Assembly: GCA_934661735.1 (NCBI GenBank)
Contig: CAKUJN010000003.1
Location: 1 to 50,789 of the forward strand
Source of the DNA: an uncultured Oscillospiraceae bacterium
Lineage (GTDB): Bacteria; Bacillota; Clostridia; Oscillospirales; Oscillospiraceae
Direction: 5' to 3'
DNA: 50,789 nt
Below are positions 24,800 through 33,591 of this stretch, in pieces. The notes under the pieces are model-generated. The model had not been told where the DNA came from and did no database searches. It was given only the letters and a program-made list of their open reading frames with translations. Numbering within the stretch: position 1 is the stretch's first letter; the number at the start of each line of letters is the position of its first letter. A program made the position numbers and the translations under genes.

Positions 24800-25810
24800 A
24801 TGAGAAAAGGCATCTGCTGTGCTGGCAACATGATTGTTGACATCACATATCCTATCGAAACCTGGCCGAGGCAGAATGAGCTGACGCACATCACCGAGGG
24901 CATCACGCAGTCCACCGGCGGCTCGGTCTGCAACACGATCACCGATATCGCGAAGCTGGACCCGTCGATGCATCTGGTCGCATCCGGCTTTGCCGGTCAC
25001 GACGCCGAGGGCGATTTTGTGCTGGCGGAGCTGGGCAAGTATCCGAACATCGATCTTTCCATGGTCAAGCGCGACGGCCGCACGTCGTTTACGGCGGTCA
25101 TGTCGAACAATCAGACGAAGGAGCGCACGTTCTTCCAGCACGCGGGCGCGAACGCCTATTATGGTGAAGAGCATATCGACTGGGACAGGCTGGATGTGAA
25201 CATCTTCCACATCGGCTATATCCTGCTTCTGCCGCATCTGGACGAGCCGGACGCGGAATACGGCACGAAGATGGCAAGGCTCCTGCACCGCGCGCAGCAG
25301 GCCGGTATGAAAACCTCCATCGACGTGGTCTCCGAGTCGGGCGACCGCTTCAAGCGGCTGGTCACGCCGGCGCTGAAATACACCGACTACTGCATCATCA
25401 ACGAGCTGGAAACCCAGCAGACGACCGGCGTTGCGCTGCGCGATGACGACGGCACGCTGCATGTGGAGAACATGAAGGCGGCGCTTGAAAAGCTGCATGA
25501 GCTGGGCGTTTCCACATGGGCCGTCATTCACTGCCCCGAGATCGGCTGCGGCATGGACGCGGACGGCAATTACTATGAATTCAGAAGCCTGAAGCTCCCG
25601 AAGGGCTATATCAAGGGCACTGTGGGCGCGGGCGACGCGTTCTGCGCGGGCGTTCTGTACGCCGCGGAGAGCGGAAGAAGCCTGCCCGAGGCGCTGAAGC
25701 TGGGCGCATGCTCGGCGGCGGCCTCGCTCAGCGAGGTCAGCGCGTCCGACGGCGTGAAAACGGCGGACGAGGTTCTCAAACTGTATGATCTTTATAAAGC
25801 GGAGGCGTAA
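24800..25810 (+). CDS. PfkB (ribokinase) family carbohydrate kinase
   Basis: 336 aa. N-terminal CCAGNMIVDI and the glycine-rich TGGSVCNTITDIAKL match the ribokinase fold; the anion hole and base are GTVGAGDAFCAG with D279 as the catalytic Asp. The substrate cannot be read from sequence. GGAGG precedes the ATG. It is followed six bp later by a polyol-phosphate dehydrogenase, so the pair probably catabolises one sugar or polyol: the kinase would phosphorylate it and the dehydrogenase would oxidise or reduce it. No PTS or ABC permease is adjacent. Confidence 0.88.
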   Translation: MRKGICCAGNMIVDITYPIETWPRQNELTHITEGITQSTGGSVCNTITDIAKLDPSMHLVASGFAGHDAEGDFVLAELGKYPNIDLSMVKRDGRTSFTAVMSNNQTKERTFFQHAGANAYYGEEHIDWDRLDVNIFHIGYILLLPHLDEPDAEYGTKMARLLHRAQQAGMKTSIDVVSESGDRFKRLVTPALKYTDYCIINELETQQTTGVALRDDDGTLHVENMKAALEKLHELGVSTWAVIHCPEIGCGMDADGNYYEFRSLKLPKGYIKGTVGAGDAFCAGVLYAAESGRSLPEALKLGACSAAASLSEVSASDGVKTADEVLKLYDLYKAEA

Positions 25811-25816
25811 TCACTT

Positions 25817-27034
25817 ATGAAAAAGGCAGTTATGTACGGCGGCGGCAACATCGGCCGCGGCTTCATCGGCGCGCTGCTCAGCCAGTCGGGCTATGAGGTG
25901 ACGTTTATCGACGTGGCCGAGCCGGTTGTCAAGGCGCTTCAGGAAAATCACCGCTATCCGGTGCGCTATGTGTCCAGTGCCGGCCATCAGGACGTCATGA
26001 TCGAAAACGTGACGGCTGTCAACGGCAACGATCAGGAGGCCGCATCCGAGGCGATTGCCGAATGCGACATCATGGCTACGGCTGTCGGCGCGCGCATTCT
26101 GAAGTTCATCGTCGGTAATATTGTTGCAGGTCTGAGAAAGCGCTGGAGCAGAACCGACAGGCCGCTGAACATCATCATCTGCGAAAACCTGATGGACGCG
26201 AATCTGGTTGTGGAGAAGATGCTCAAGGAGCTTCTGACCGACGACGAGAAGAAGCTGTTTGACGAACGCGTGGGCCTGGTCGAGGCGTCCATCGGCCGTA
26301 TGGTTCCCGTGCAGACCGAGGAAATGAAGGACGGCGACCCGATGCGCGTGTGCGTCGAGCGCTACGGCTTCCTGCCCACCGACAAGGCCGCGTTCAAGGG
26401 CGAGATTCCGGAAATCCGCAACATGGTTCCGTTTGCGCCGTTTGATTTCTATATCAAGCGCAAGCTGTATATCCACAATATGGGCCACGCAACCTGTGCG
26501 TATCTGGGCGACATTCTGGGACTGGATTACATCTATCAGTCCATCGGCGTGCCCGAGGTGCGTGTGCTGGTACAGAACGCGATGCTGGAAAGCGCGCTGG
26601 CGCTGTCCGGAAAGTATGGCGTTGAGCTGGAGAAGATCGTTCTGCACATCACCGACCTCCTGCACCGCTTCACAAATGCCGCACTGATGGATACCTGCGC
26701 GCGCGTGGGCGGCGATCCGGCCAGAAAGCTCTCGCCCGCCGACCGGCTGATCGGCTCGGCGATGCTGGCGCTGGAGCAGGGAATTACGCCGGCGTATATC
26801 GCCGTCGGCGCTGCCGCCGGTCTGCGCCGCTACATCAATGAGGCCGAGGGCATGGAGCAGGGCATGGACGCGGCGAAAAAGGTCCTTGCCGAGGTTTCCA
26901 AGCTTTCTGCCGACAGCGAGCTTGCAAAGCTGATTCTCGGCATGTATGAGCTGATTCTGGAGGGACGCAGTGTCCGAGAACTGATGCAGGCCGCCGATGA
27001 GGCCAAGGCCGCGAGCATTCACGATATCATCTGA
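25817..27034 (+). CDS. Mannitol-1-phosphate 5-dehydrogenase-like (MtlD family) protein
   Basis: 405 aa, slightly longer than typical MtlD (about 380). The NAD(P)-binding motif GGGNIGRGFIGALL lies at 8-21. CENLMDAN, YGFLPTDKAAFKG, IHNMGHATCAYLG and the helical C-terminal domain follow the mannitol dehydrogenase family. It would interconvert a hexitol phosphate and a ketohexose phosphate with NAD(H). No mannitol PTS gene accompanies it; the partner is a PfkB kinase, so the true substrate may not be mannitol-1-phosphate. GGAGG lies 11 bases upstream, a rather long gap. A terminator follows. Confidence 0.85.
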   Translation: MKKAVMYGGGNIGRGFIGALLSQSGYEVTFIDVAEPVVKALQENHRYPVRYVSSAGHQDVMIENVTAVNGNDQEAASEAIAECDIMATAVGARILKFIVGNIVAGLRKRWSRTDRPLNIIICENLMDANLVVEKMLKELLTDDEKKLFDERVGLVEASIGRMVPVQTEEMKDGDPMRVCVERYGFLPTDKAAFKGEIPEIRNMVPFAPFDFYIKRKLYIHNMGHATCAYLGDILGLDYIYQSIGVPEVRVLVQNAMLESALALSGKYGVELEKIVLHITDLLHRFTNAALMDTCARVGGDPARKLSPADRLIGSAMLALEQGITPAYIAVGAAAGLRRYINEAEGMEQGMDAAKKVLAEVSKLSADSELAKLILGMYELILEGRSVRELMQAADEAKAASIHDII

Positions 27035-27047
27035 GAAGTGTATAAGG

Positions 27048-27076
27048 AAAATCCCCGTCGAAAGACGGGGATTTTC
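27048..27076 (+). terminator. Terminator of the kinase/dehydrogenase operon
   Basis: Twelve-bp stem AAAATCCCCGTC / GACGGGGATTTT around GAAA (27048-27075). Confidence 0.88.
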
Positions 27077-27197
27077 AAATTTGTGTAAAAACTGTGTCTT
27101 TGGCGGCACCTTTGCGCCGCGCCCCTGTCCGTCCGAGATTTCCGGCTGGCACTGGACTTCCTCTTTTGCAGTGACACTGCAACCGTGCCTCCGGCGG

Positions 27198-27327
27198 CTC
27201 GTCCTCACAAACTCCACATTCCTCGCCCCGCCGCAGGCGGCAGGTCTCGTCCGTTCCGTTGTTCGTCCTCTCCAAATTGCAAACGCTTCGCTGGTTTGCA
27301 ATTTGGTTCCATCTGGCTTGTCAGAAA
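27198..27327 (+). repeat. Module R1, copy C
   Basis: Same 130-bp length as copies A and B without indel, differing at about seven positions. It is preceded by the CCTCCGGCGG segment shared with A. Confidence 0.88.
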
Positions 27328-27919
27328 AAGTATGTAAAAAGAGACGCCGGAAGCGGATCGGGTTGTGCCGCAAGCCACAGAATTATCCCGTAGAAGAACA
27401 TTGCGGCCAGCACACGGAGATCTCTCTGCAAAACTGAACTACAGCGCCGCCTGCGTGGAGACAACGCTCCCATCGGAAACAGTTGCCACGCAGGGAGATT
27501 GCAAAACACGCTGCTGTGGTGATAACAACGCATCTGCGTATGCGCCGGTAGTGCAAATTCGTTATGGAACAGGCGAGCAGAATCGTCCACCCGAACATGG
27601 TTTTGGATACGTTTGTAGGGGCCGATGCCTACATTGGCCCGCCCGCCGAGTATTCCCAAAATGAGCAGAAACGAAATTGATGCAGTCTGCCCGCAAATGC
27701 GTGTAGTACATTTGTCGGAACCATAAACTATCGGAAGAGTATTGGCCTTGCGCCCGAAGAGGGCGTTAAATAAAAATCGCGCGCGTCAGCGCGCAATATA
27801 GCGCGTCTCCAAGCGCATCTTTTTGCCTACTTTTTCTGGCGCAACAGAAAAAGTAGGCCGTCGGAGACACAGCTGCGGTGTTACCGCAAAAGAGGTAGCC
27901 CAGTGAATACTGGAAAAGA

Positions 27920-28004
27920 GGGCCGATGTGCACCCGCAAGGGGTGGGCCGCATCCGTAGCGCTCCTTCGTCGCTGACGGCTACGCTCGCCATCGGCCCCT
28001 ACAG
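27920..28004 (-). repeat. Hairpin b with inserted 61-nt module, inverted copy
   Basis: GGGCCGATG (27920-27928), insert 27929-27989, CATCGGCCCC (from 27990). The insert has the same length as at 2493-2553 and is its near reverse complement. Confidence 0.8.
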
Positions 28005-28122
28005 AGTGCTGTGAAGAATCACAACGGAGGCACAGTTACAGTGCCGCTGTCAAAAATACCGCCATCGATGCCGACCGGAAATCTCGGACGGGCGGTGCTG
28101 CACCGGTCCACGCAGGGAGTAT

Positions 28123-28154
28123 AAAAGCACCCGACCGCCTGGTCGGGCGCTTTT
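28123..28154 (-). terminator. Terminator of DMT transporter gene
   Basis: Fourteen-bp arms (28123-28136 and 28141-28154) around a four-base loop, with T-runs on both strands. The single imperfect pair is G-U if transcribed from the minus strand but A-C from the plus strand, which favours a minus-strand terminator. Confidence 0.82.
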
Positions 28155-28159
28155 TGAAA

Positions 28160-29059
28160 TTACGCGGCTGCCTTCCGCTTCTGCGGAAGCTGCGCGAGGA
28201 TGATTGCGGCGAACATCAGACCGCAGCCGAGCAGCTCGCGCGTGCTGAGCGCCTGATGCAGCAGAAGCCAGCCGAACAGCACGGCAAAGACCGATTCCAG
28301 ACTCATCAGAAGCGATGCAATTGTCGGTTCGGTGTACTGCTGGCCGAGAATTTGCAGCGTATAGCCCGCGCCGCCGGACAAAATACCCGCGTAGAGGATG
28401 GGAACCGCACAGCTGAGCAGGGCGGGAAGGCTCGGCTCCTCGAAAATCAGCATACCGATTCCGGCAAGCAGCGACGAGACAAAAAACTGAATGCAGGAAA
28501 GCCGCACGCAGTCGACACCCGCGCCGATATGGTCGACGTACTGGATGTGCAGTGCGAAGCCCAGCGAGCACGCAAGCGTCAGCAGGTCGCCGAGATTGAC
28601 GCCGCCGAGTCCGCCGGTCATGCACAGGAAATAGAGCCCAGCGACCGACAGCGCCACGCCGAGCCAGATATTAAGCCCCGCGCGTTGGTGCAGGAACAGG
28701 CCGATCAGCGGGACCAGAATGATATAAAGCGCGGTGATGAAGCCGGATTTGCCGACGGTTGTATAGAGAAGGCCGTACTGCTGAAGCGTGCTGGCCGCGG
28801 CCAGCAGAATGCCGCAGACAAGGCCGCAGCGGAGCAGATGACGGCGCTCGGCGGCGTTTTGCGGGCGGTTGACGCTGTGTCCGCGGCGGTCGCGCAGCGC
28901 GATGACGGGCAGCAGCACAAGCCCCGACAGCAGATAGCGCGCCGCCTGCATCGTCAGCGGTCCGACATAGCGCATGCCCTCGCTCTGTGCGACAAAGCCC
29001 GAGCCCCAGATCATTGCGGTCAGGAGCAGCATCAGATTGCCTTTGAGTTCCTTTTTCAT
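28160..29059 (-). CDS. EamA-family (DMT superfamily) transporter
   Basis: 299 aa, about ten membrane helices in two EamA halves. It starts MKKELKGNLMLLLTAMIWGSGFVAQ, the typical first helix with a W-G-S-G/F motif, and shows a second repeat around the C-terminal half (PILYAGILSGGAGYTLQILGQQY and SLESVFAVLFGWLLLHQ). Substrate (amino acids, metabolites) unknown. I use the ATG at 29059, with GAGG eight bases upstream, rather than the longer frame. Promoter at 29107-29135. Confidence 0.9.
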   Translation of the reverse strand: MKKELKGNLMLLLTAMIWGSGFVAQSEGMRYVGPLTMQAARYLLSGLVLLPVIALRDRRGHSVNRPQNAAERRHLLRCGLVCGILLAAASTLQQYGLLYTTVGKSGFITALYIILVPLIGLFLHQRAGLNIWLGVALSVAGLYFLCMTGGLGGVNLGDLLTLACSLGFALHIQYVDHIGAGVDCVRLSCIQFFVSSLLAGIGMLIFEEPSLPALLSCAVPILYAGILSGGAGYTLQILGQQYTEPTIASLLMSLESVFAVLFGWLLLHQALSTRELLGCGLMFAAIILAQLPQKRKAAA

Positions 29060-29106
29060 GGAGATTTCCTCTTTTTGCCGGTGGATTTTTGAAAAACAAT
29101 GCCGAT

Positions 29107-29135
29107 ACGATAGCACCGCGGCGGCATTTTGTCAA
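29107..29135 (-). promoter_or_regulatory. Promoter of DMT transporter gene
   Basis: Minus strand: TTGACA (29135-29130), 17-bp spacer, TATCGT (29112-29107). Confidence 0.65.
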
Positions 29136-29153
29136 CGCCGGACGCAATGGGTG

Positions 29154-29182
29154 TTGTGCTGGCGGTGAATCTGTGTTAGAAT
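29154..29182 (+). promoter_or_regulatory. pepF promoter
   Basis: TTGTGC (29154-29159), 17-bp spacer, TAGAAT (29177-29182), divergent to the DMT promoter. Confidence 0.6.
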
Positions 29183-29224
29183 AATAAAATCGATAGAATA
29201 CAGCTTACAGGAGTGAAGATTGAT

Positions 29225-31021
29225 ATGTCGAAAAAAATTCCCGAACGAAGCGAGTTGCCAGTTGAGAGCCAGTGGGCGCTGGAGGATCTGTACGCGAATG
29301 ATGAGCTCTGGCAGGCCGATATGAAAAAAATGCAGGAGGGCGGCGAAAAGCTGGCTTCCTTTGCCGGTAAGCTCGGCGAGTCGGCGCAGGAACTGCTGAA
29401 TTATCTGCGGCTGAGCGACGAGGTCAGCGAGCTGGTGGACCGTCTGGCGAACTATGCCATGCGCCGCGGCGATCAGGATACCCGCAATTCGTATTATCAG
29501 GGCATGGTCGGCCAGTTTATGAAGGAGTATGTCGCGCTGGGCGAGCGCGTCAGCTTCGAGACGCCCGAGCTGATGTCCATCTCCGATGAGAAAATGGAGC
29601 AGTTCTACCGCGACGCGCCGGAGCTGGAGCTGTACCGCCGCCATCTGGAAAAAATCCGCCGCCGCAAGGCGCATGTGCTGTCCGCGTCGGAGGAGAAGCT
29701 GCTGGCGGGGCTTGGCGAAATGGCGCAGACGCCGCAGAACACGTTCTCCATGTTCTCCAACGCCGATATCAAATTTGAGCCGGCAGAGGACAGCAGAGGC
29801 GAAAAGCACACCATCACGCAGGGAACGTATATTTCCTGTCTGGAATCCGCCGACCGCACGCTGCGCAAAAACGCATATGAAAATTACTATGCCGCGTATC
29901 AGAACTACCGCAACACCTGCGCGTCCTGTCTGAACGGTCAGGTCAAGCAGCTGCAATTCTTCGCGAACGCCAGAAAGTATCCGTCCAGTCTGGATGCGTC
30001 GCTGGATAACACCGAGGTGCCGACCAGCGTCTACCGCAATCTGATTGAGACCGTCCATCAGAACATGGACAAGATGTACCGCTATGTCCGTCTGCGCAAG
30101 AAGCTTCTGGGTGTCGACGAGCTGCACATGTACGATATGTACACGCCGCTGGTGGCCGATGCCGACACGCACATCGAGTTTGCCGACGCGAAGGATACCG
30201 TGCTCAAGGCGCAGGCGTGCATGGGTGAGGACTACTGCAAAATCCTGAAGGAGGGCTTTGACAACCGCTGGATCGACGTGTATGAGAACGCCGGCAAGCG
30301 TTCGGGCGCGTATTCCGCCGGCACGCCGGTGCATCCGTTCGTCCTGCTCAACTACACCGGCACGCTGGACAGCCAGTTTACGCTGGCGCACGAGATGGGC
30401 CACGCGCTGCATTCGTACCTGTCCAGCAGGACACAGCCGCAGGTCTATTCGGACTATGTCATTTTTGTCGCCGAGGTTGCCTCCACCTGCAATGAGGCGC
30501 TGCTGATGGAATACCTGCTGGGCAAAACCACCGATAAGAAGCAGCGCGCGTATCTCATCAATCACTTCCTCGATCAGTTCAAGAGCACGCTGTACCGCCA
30601 GACGATGTTTGCCGAGTTTGAGCTGCGCATTGCCGAGCTGAACCAGCAGGGCACGACGCTGACCGCGGACGTGCTGTGCGAGGAATACCGCAAACTCAAC
30701 ACGCTTTACTACGGTCCGGACGTTGTGCAGGACGATCAGATTGCGCTGGAATGGGCGCGCATCCCGCACTTCTATTACAACTATTATGTGTTCCAGTACG
30801 CCACCGGCTATGCCGCGGCAATCGCGCTGTCGCGCAAAATCCTTGCCGAGGGCGAGCCTGCGGTCAAGCGCTATCTGGGCTTCCTGTCCGGCGGCTGCAG
30901 CAAAACGCCGATCGACCTGCTCAAGGGCGCGGGCGTCGACATGACCACGGCGGAGCCGGTCAACACGGCACTGAGCCTGTTCGGCGAGCTGCTTGACGAA
31001 ATGGAAGCGCTGATGCAGTGA
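29225..31021 (+). CDS. pepF: Oligoendopeptidase F (M3B metallopeptidase)
   Basis: 598 aa, normal for PepF. A cytosolic zinc peptidase that trims oligopeptides. The zinc site is HEMGH (389-393) with E390 catalytic, followed downstream by EVASTCNEALL, which supplies the third ligand. The N-terminal oligopeptidase domain (LPVESQWALEDLYAND...) and the C-terminal YYNYYVFQYATGYAAA run are typical. I prefer the ATG at 29225 over the GTG at 29213, which overlaps the ribosome binding site. The stop overlaps the next small gene. Confidence 0.95.
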   Translation: MSKKIPERSELPVESQWALEDLYANDELWQADMKKMQEGGEKLASFAGKLGESAQELLNYLRLSDEVSELVDRLANYAMRRGDQDTRNSYYQGMVGQFMKEYVALGERVSFETPELMSISDEKMEQFYRDAPELELYRRHLEKIRRRKAHVLSASEEKLLAGLGEMAQTPQNTFSMFSNADIKFEPAEDSRGEKHTITQGTYISCLESADRTLRKNAYENYYAAYQNYRNTCASCLNGQVKQLQFFANARKYPSSLDASLDNTEVPTSVYRNLIETVHQNMDKMYRYVRLRKKLLGVDELHMYDMYTPLVADADTHIEFADAKDTVLKAQACMGEDYCKILKEGFDNRWIDVYENAGKRSGAYSAGTPVHPFVLLNYTGTLDSQFTLAHEMGHALHSYLSSRTQPQVYSDYVIFVAEVASTCNEALLMEYLLGKTTDKKQRAYLINHFLDQFKSTLYRQTMFAEFELRIAELNQQGTTLTADVLCEEYRKLNTLYYGPDVVQDDQIALEWARIPHFYYNYYVFQYATGYAAAIALSRKILAEGEPAVKRYLGFLSGGCSKTPIDLLKGAGVDMTTAEPVNTALSLFGELLDEMEALMQ

Positions 31022-31293
31022 TGGAGCCGCTGTTTCTGCCGGTTCTCCACAGCTTTGAGAACAACAACGTCTTTACCGGAAGCTTCGGCGCGCTCCGATT
31101 TAAGGTTACGCCGCAGATTACGATGAAAACGCCCAAAGAGGTGGACATGGAGGCAAGCTCCATGCAGTGTGAATACTGGCACGGTCCGTTCTGCTATGAA
31201 AAAAGCGAAATGGAGGGCGCGCAGGTCTTTCCGCTCAGCGAGGAGGGGAAGGAGCAGATGCGCGCATGGCTGGAATCACACATTGAAGCATAG
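31021..31293 (+). CDS. Conserved-looking small hypothetical protein
   Basis: 90 aa, not recognised. It starts in the sequence TGATG shared with the pepF stop, so it is probably translated by coupling. The sequence is soluble, with a beta-rich first half (FGALRFKVTPQITMK) and a stretch MQCEYWHGPFCYEKSEMEG with two Cys, then a C-terminal helix. Position suggests a peptide-related or accessory role, but nothing proves it. Confidence 0.65.
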   Translation: MEPLFLPVLHSFENNNVFTGSFGALRFKVTPQITMKTPKEVDMEASSMQCEYWHGPFCYEKSEMEGAQVFPLSEEGKEQMRAWLESHIEA

Positions 31294-31302
31294 CTGAATT
31301 GC

Positions 31303-31340
31303 AAAATCCGCCTGCCGGAGCTCCGGCAGGCGGATTTTTG
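31303..31340. terminator. Bidirectional terminator, loop-free 36-bp palindrome
   Basis: 31303-31320 and 31321-31338 are perfect reverse complements with no spacer. A4 leads and T5 ends, so it serves both the 90-aa gene and the convergent transporter gene. Confidence 0.88.
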
Positions 31341-31353
31341 TATGCCGGAGAGG

Positions 31354-32958
31354 TTATGCCGCGTCCTTCTTTGCACAAATGCTGCGCAGGGCAAACAGGG
31401 TAATGAGAACCAGAAGCGTGCTGGCGGCGAGCGTCAGATAGGTATTGCGCGTGAAGCCCGCGATGATGAAGCCGACAAAGCTGACGGCGGCGACGGTGAC
31501 GGCGTAGGGCAGCTGCGTGGAGACGTGCGTCAGATGGTTGCACTGCGCGCCGGCCGAGGCCATGATGGTGGTGTCGGAGATGGGGGAGCAGTGGTCGCCG
31601 CAGACCGCGCCGGCACAGCAGGCGGAGATGCCGATGATGAGCAGGGGGCTGTCGACGGGAAACACGGCGGTGACAACCGGAATGAGAATGCCGAACGTGC
31701 CCCACGACGTGCCGGAGGCAAAGGCCAGCACGCATGCGACGATGAAAATAACCGCAGGAAGCATGCCGTAGAGGAAATCGGAGGCAGAGTACATGAGCGC
31801 CTGCACATATTCGCGCGCGCCGAGGGTGTTGATCATGGACTTGAGGCTGACGGCCAGCGTCAGGATGATGATTGGCGGAATCATGGCGACAAAGCCTTTG
31901 GGAATGCACTCCATGGCCTCGCGGAACGACACGACGCGGCGTGCGGTCAGATAGACCACGGTGACGATCAGGGCGATCACGCCGCCCCACGGCAGGCCGA
32001 CAAATGCGTCGGTGTTGCCGAACGCCTCGGCAAATCTGCCGGCATACGCGGGGTCGCTTCCGAAGAAGCCGCCGACATAGAGCATGCCGATTGTGCAGGT
32101 TGCAATCAGGACCAGAACGGGAATCACCAGATCAATCACGCGGCCGTTGGGATTTGCGGCGGCATCGTCGCCTTCCGCCAGCGCGGACAGATCGCCGGTT
32201 TGGGCCTTGCGCTCATAGGAACGCATGGGGCCGTAGTCAAATTTCATCAGGACAATTGCGATGATGAACACGAACGTCATCAGAGAATAGAGATTGTACG
32301 GAATTGCGCGGATGAACAGTTCGATGCCGCTCATACCGGTGTTCAGGCCCTCGGCCGTGGAGGAGACGGCAGCCGCCCACGAGGAAATCGGCGCAATCAT
32401 GCACACGGGCGCGGCCGTGGCGTCGATCAGATACGCCAGTTTCGGACGGGAGATTTTGTGGCTGTCGGTGACGGGACGCATGACCGAGCCGACGGTGAGG
32501 CAGTTGAAATAGTCGTCGATAAAAATCAGAACGCCCAGAACGAACGTGGACAGCAGCGCGCCCGCGCGCGTTCTGATGTGCGTTTCGGCCCAGCGCCCGA
32601 ACGCTGCCGAGCCGCCCGCCGCGTTGACCAGCGCGACGATAACGCCCAGCAGAACGAGGAACAGGAAAATGCCCGCGTTGGAGGCGATGGCGTCGATCAG
32701 GCCGTTGTTGACGACGGCGTCAAGCGTATCGACGGGGGAAAAATTACAGGAAAACAGTGCGCCGATGACGACGCCGATAAACAGTGAGCTGTAGGCCTCC
32801 TTTGTGACCAGTGCCAGCACGATGGCGATGACCGGCGGCACAAGCGCCCAGAACGTGGCGTACATGCTGCCGCCGAGGACGGCGGCGGCGACAATCACCG
32901 CGACGACCGCGGCGGCAACCACCAGAATTGCAAGACGGGAACGGTTTTCTTTCTTCAT
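31354..32958 (-). CDS. NhaC-family Na+/H+ antiporter-like protein, probable lysine transporter
   Basis: 534 aa with about 12 hydrophobic segments. Family signatures include FIDDYFNCLTVGSVMRPVTD, the membrane-embedded charged stretch of this family, ISSWAAA, GTSWGTFGILIPV and GDHCSPISDTTIMAS. By sequence it is a Na+/H+ antiporter NhaC-type carrier. The lysine riboswitch directly upstream indicates regulation by lysine, and NhaC-like genes behind L-boxes have been proposed in the literature as lysine transporters. Substrate is therefore inferred from regulation, not from residues. The ATG follows GGAGAGAG. Confidence 0.9.
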   Translation of the reverse strand: MKKENRSRLAILVVAAAVVAVIVAAAVLGGSMYATFWALVPPVIAIVLALVTKEAYSSLFIGVVIGALFSCNFSPVDTLDAVVNNGLIDAIASNAGIFLFLVLLGVIVALVNAAGGSAAFGRWAETHIRTRAGALLSTFVLGVLIFIDDYFNCLTVGSVMRPVTDSHKISRPKLAYLIDATAAPVCMIAPISSWAAAVSSTAEGLNTGMSGIELFIRAIPYNLYSLMTFVFIIAIVLMKFDYGPMRSYERKAQTGDLSALAEGDDAAANPNGRVIDLVIPVLVLIATCTIGMLYVGGFFGSDPAYAGRFAEAFGNTDAFVGLPWGGVIALIVTVVYLTARRVVSFREAMECIPKGFVAMIPPIIILTLAVSLKSMINTLGAREYVQALMYSASDFLYGMLPAVIFIVACVLAFASGTSWGTFGILIPVVTAVFPVDSPLLIIGISACCAGAVCGDHCSPISDTTIMASAGAQCNHLTHVSTQLPYAVTVAAVSFVGFIIAGFTRNTYLTLAASTLLVLITLFALRSICAKKDAA

Positions 32959-32977
32959 GGTATCTCTCTCCAGACAT

Positions 32978-33010
32978 AAAAAATTGCGTCATGACGGTAT
33001 CATGACGCAA
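32978..33010 (-). terminator. Riboswitch-controlled terminator
   Basis: Minus strand: TTGCGTCATGA / TCATGACGCAA, 11-bp stem with a five-base loop, then T6. It lies between the lysine aptamer and the NhaC-like gene, so termination with lysine bound is the likely mode. Confidence 0.88.
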
Positions 33011-33029
33011 CAACGCAATGCAGTGTTTC

Positions 33030-33200
33030 GTACATGACAGCGCTCCACTTTCGTGACAGTCCGCGGAATCTTCTTCCGCGGCCCAGAACGCGCGCCGCAG
33101 ACACAGCGCGTATCCTTCGGCGAAATCCCCTTTCGGCCCGCCGGTGTCTGCCGGTACGCGGGCTTACTGATGTCATTCGCAACCTCCGTCATATGAACGC
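33030..33200 (-). promoter_or_regulatory. Lysine riboswitch (L-box)
   Basis: On the minus strand the conserved L-box elements appear in order: GACGGAGGTTGCG, CAGTAAGCC, GGGATTTCGCCGAAGG, CTGGGCCGCGG, GCGGACTGTCACG and GTGGAGCGCTGTCA. Ends pair as P1 (TTCATATGAC with GTCATGTACGAA). Such an order of blocks is specific to the lysine aptamer. Confidence 0.93.
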
Positions 33201-33204
33201 TTTT

Positions 33205-33232
33205 ATTATACCGGCAGAGTGGAAAAAGTCAA
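33205..33232 (-). promoter_or_regulatory. Promoter of the lysine-riboswitch leader
   Basis: Minus strand: TTGACT (33232-33227), 16-bp spacer, TATAAT (33210-33205). The -35 is six bp from the divergent -35 at 33239. Confidence 0.82.
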
Positions 33233-33238
33233 CAGGTT

Positions 33239-33267
33239 TTGACGCAAAATGTGAAAAAATATACAAT
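33239..33267 (+). promoter_or_regulatory. Promoter of DUF3343/cysteine desulfurase-like operon
   Basis: TTGACG (33239-33244), 17-bp spacer, TACAAT (33262-33267), 69 bp before the ATG at 33337. Confidence 0.72.
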
Positions 33268-33336
33268 CCATGCACGGAGCGGCGATTGTGGCCGAAAAAT
33301 GGCGGAACGCATAGACTGACACGGGAGGGAACTTCT

Positions 33337-33591
33337 ATGTTTGACTATGTTTTTACGTTCCGGTCGCTCACGCCCGCACAGAGCGCCCGAAGCGTTCTGG
33401 CCGTCGAGGGGCTGCCCGCGTCGCTTGAGCGCGCGCCGAAGCGCCTGAGCGCGCAGGGCTGCGGCTATGTGCTGCGGGTCGGCTCCGGCGGCGCGATGCG
33501 GGCGCTTTCCGTGTTCCGCGGGCGCGGCGTCGCGTTCGGGCATCTCTACCGGCTGTTTCACAACGGCGCGGTGGAGGAGGTGCGCGTATGA
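33337..33591 (+). CDS. DUF3343 protein (putative Se/S carrier-like)
   Basis: 84 aa. It matches the DUF3343 layout: YVFTFRSLTPAQSARSVL at the N-terminus, LERAPKRLSAQGCGYVLRV in the middle with a single conserved Cys (C42), then a C-terminal GRGVAFGHLYRLF. DUF3343 is described as a putative selenium/sulfur carrier-like domain and often accompanies cysteine desulfurase relatives. Its stop overlaps the start of such a gene by ATGA. GGGAGG precedes the ATG; a longer in-frame reading would run through the riboswitch and was rejected. Confidence 0.82.
   Translation: MFDYVFTFRSLTPAQSARSVLAVEGLPASLERAPKRLSAQGCGYVLRVGSGGAMRALSVFRGRGVAFGHLYRLFHNGAVEEVRV

Larger units (their letters stand above)
27078..28120. 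repeat. Mosaic repeat island C (non-coding)
   Basis: Between convergent genes. Modules: R1 (27198-27327), R6 in the orientation opposite to island A (27332-27560), hairpin b (27614-27643), inverted R7 (27648-27755), inverted R3 (27722-27825), R2 (27827-27858), and hairpin b with the 61-nt loop insert (27920-28004). Copies here are more diverged than those of A and B. No gene is supported. Confidence 0.85.

Noticed and set aside
31342..32787. 481-aa plus-strand frame opposite the NhaC-like gene
   Set aside because: Antisense to a membrane protein with a clear riboswitch and promoter; the product is Asp/Arg/Gly-rich without family features.
33034..33591. 185-aa extended reading of the DUF3343 gene
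   Set aside because: The extension crosses the lysine riboswitch and both promoters. The ATG at 33337 has GGGAGG and matches the family start.
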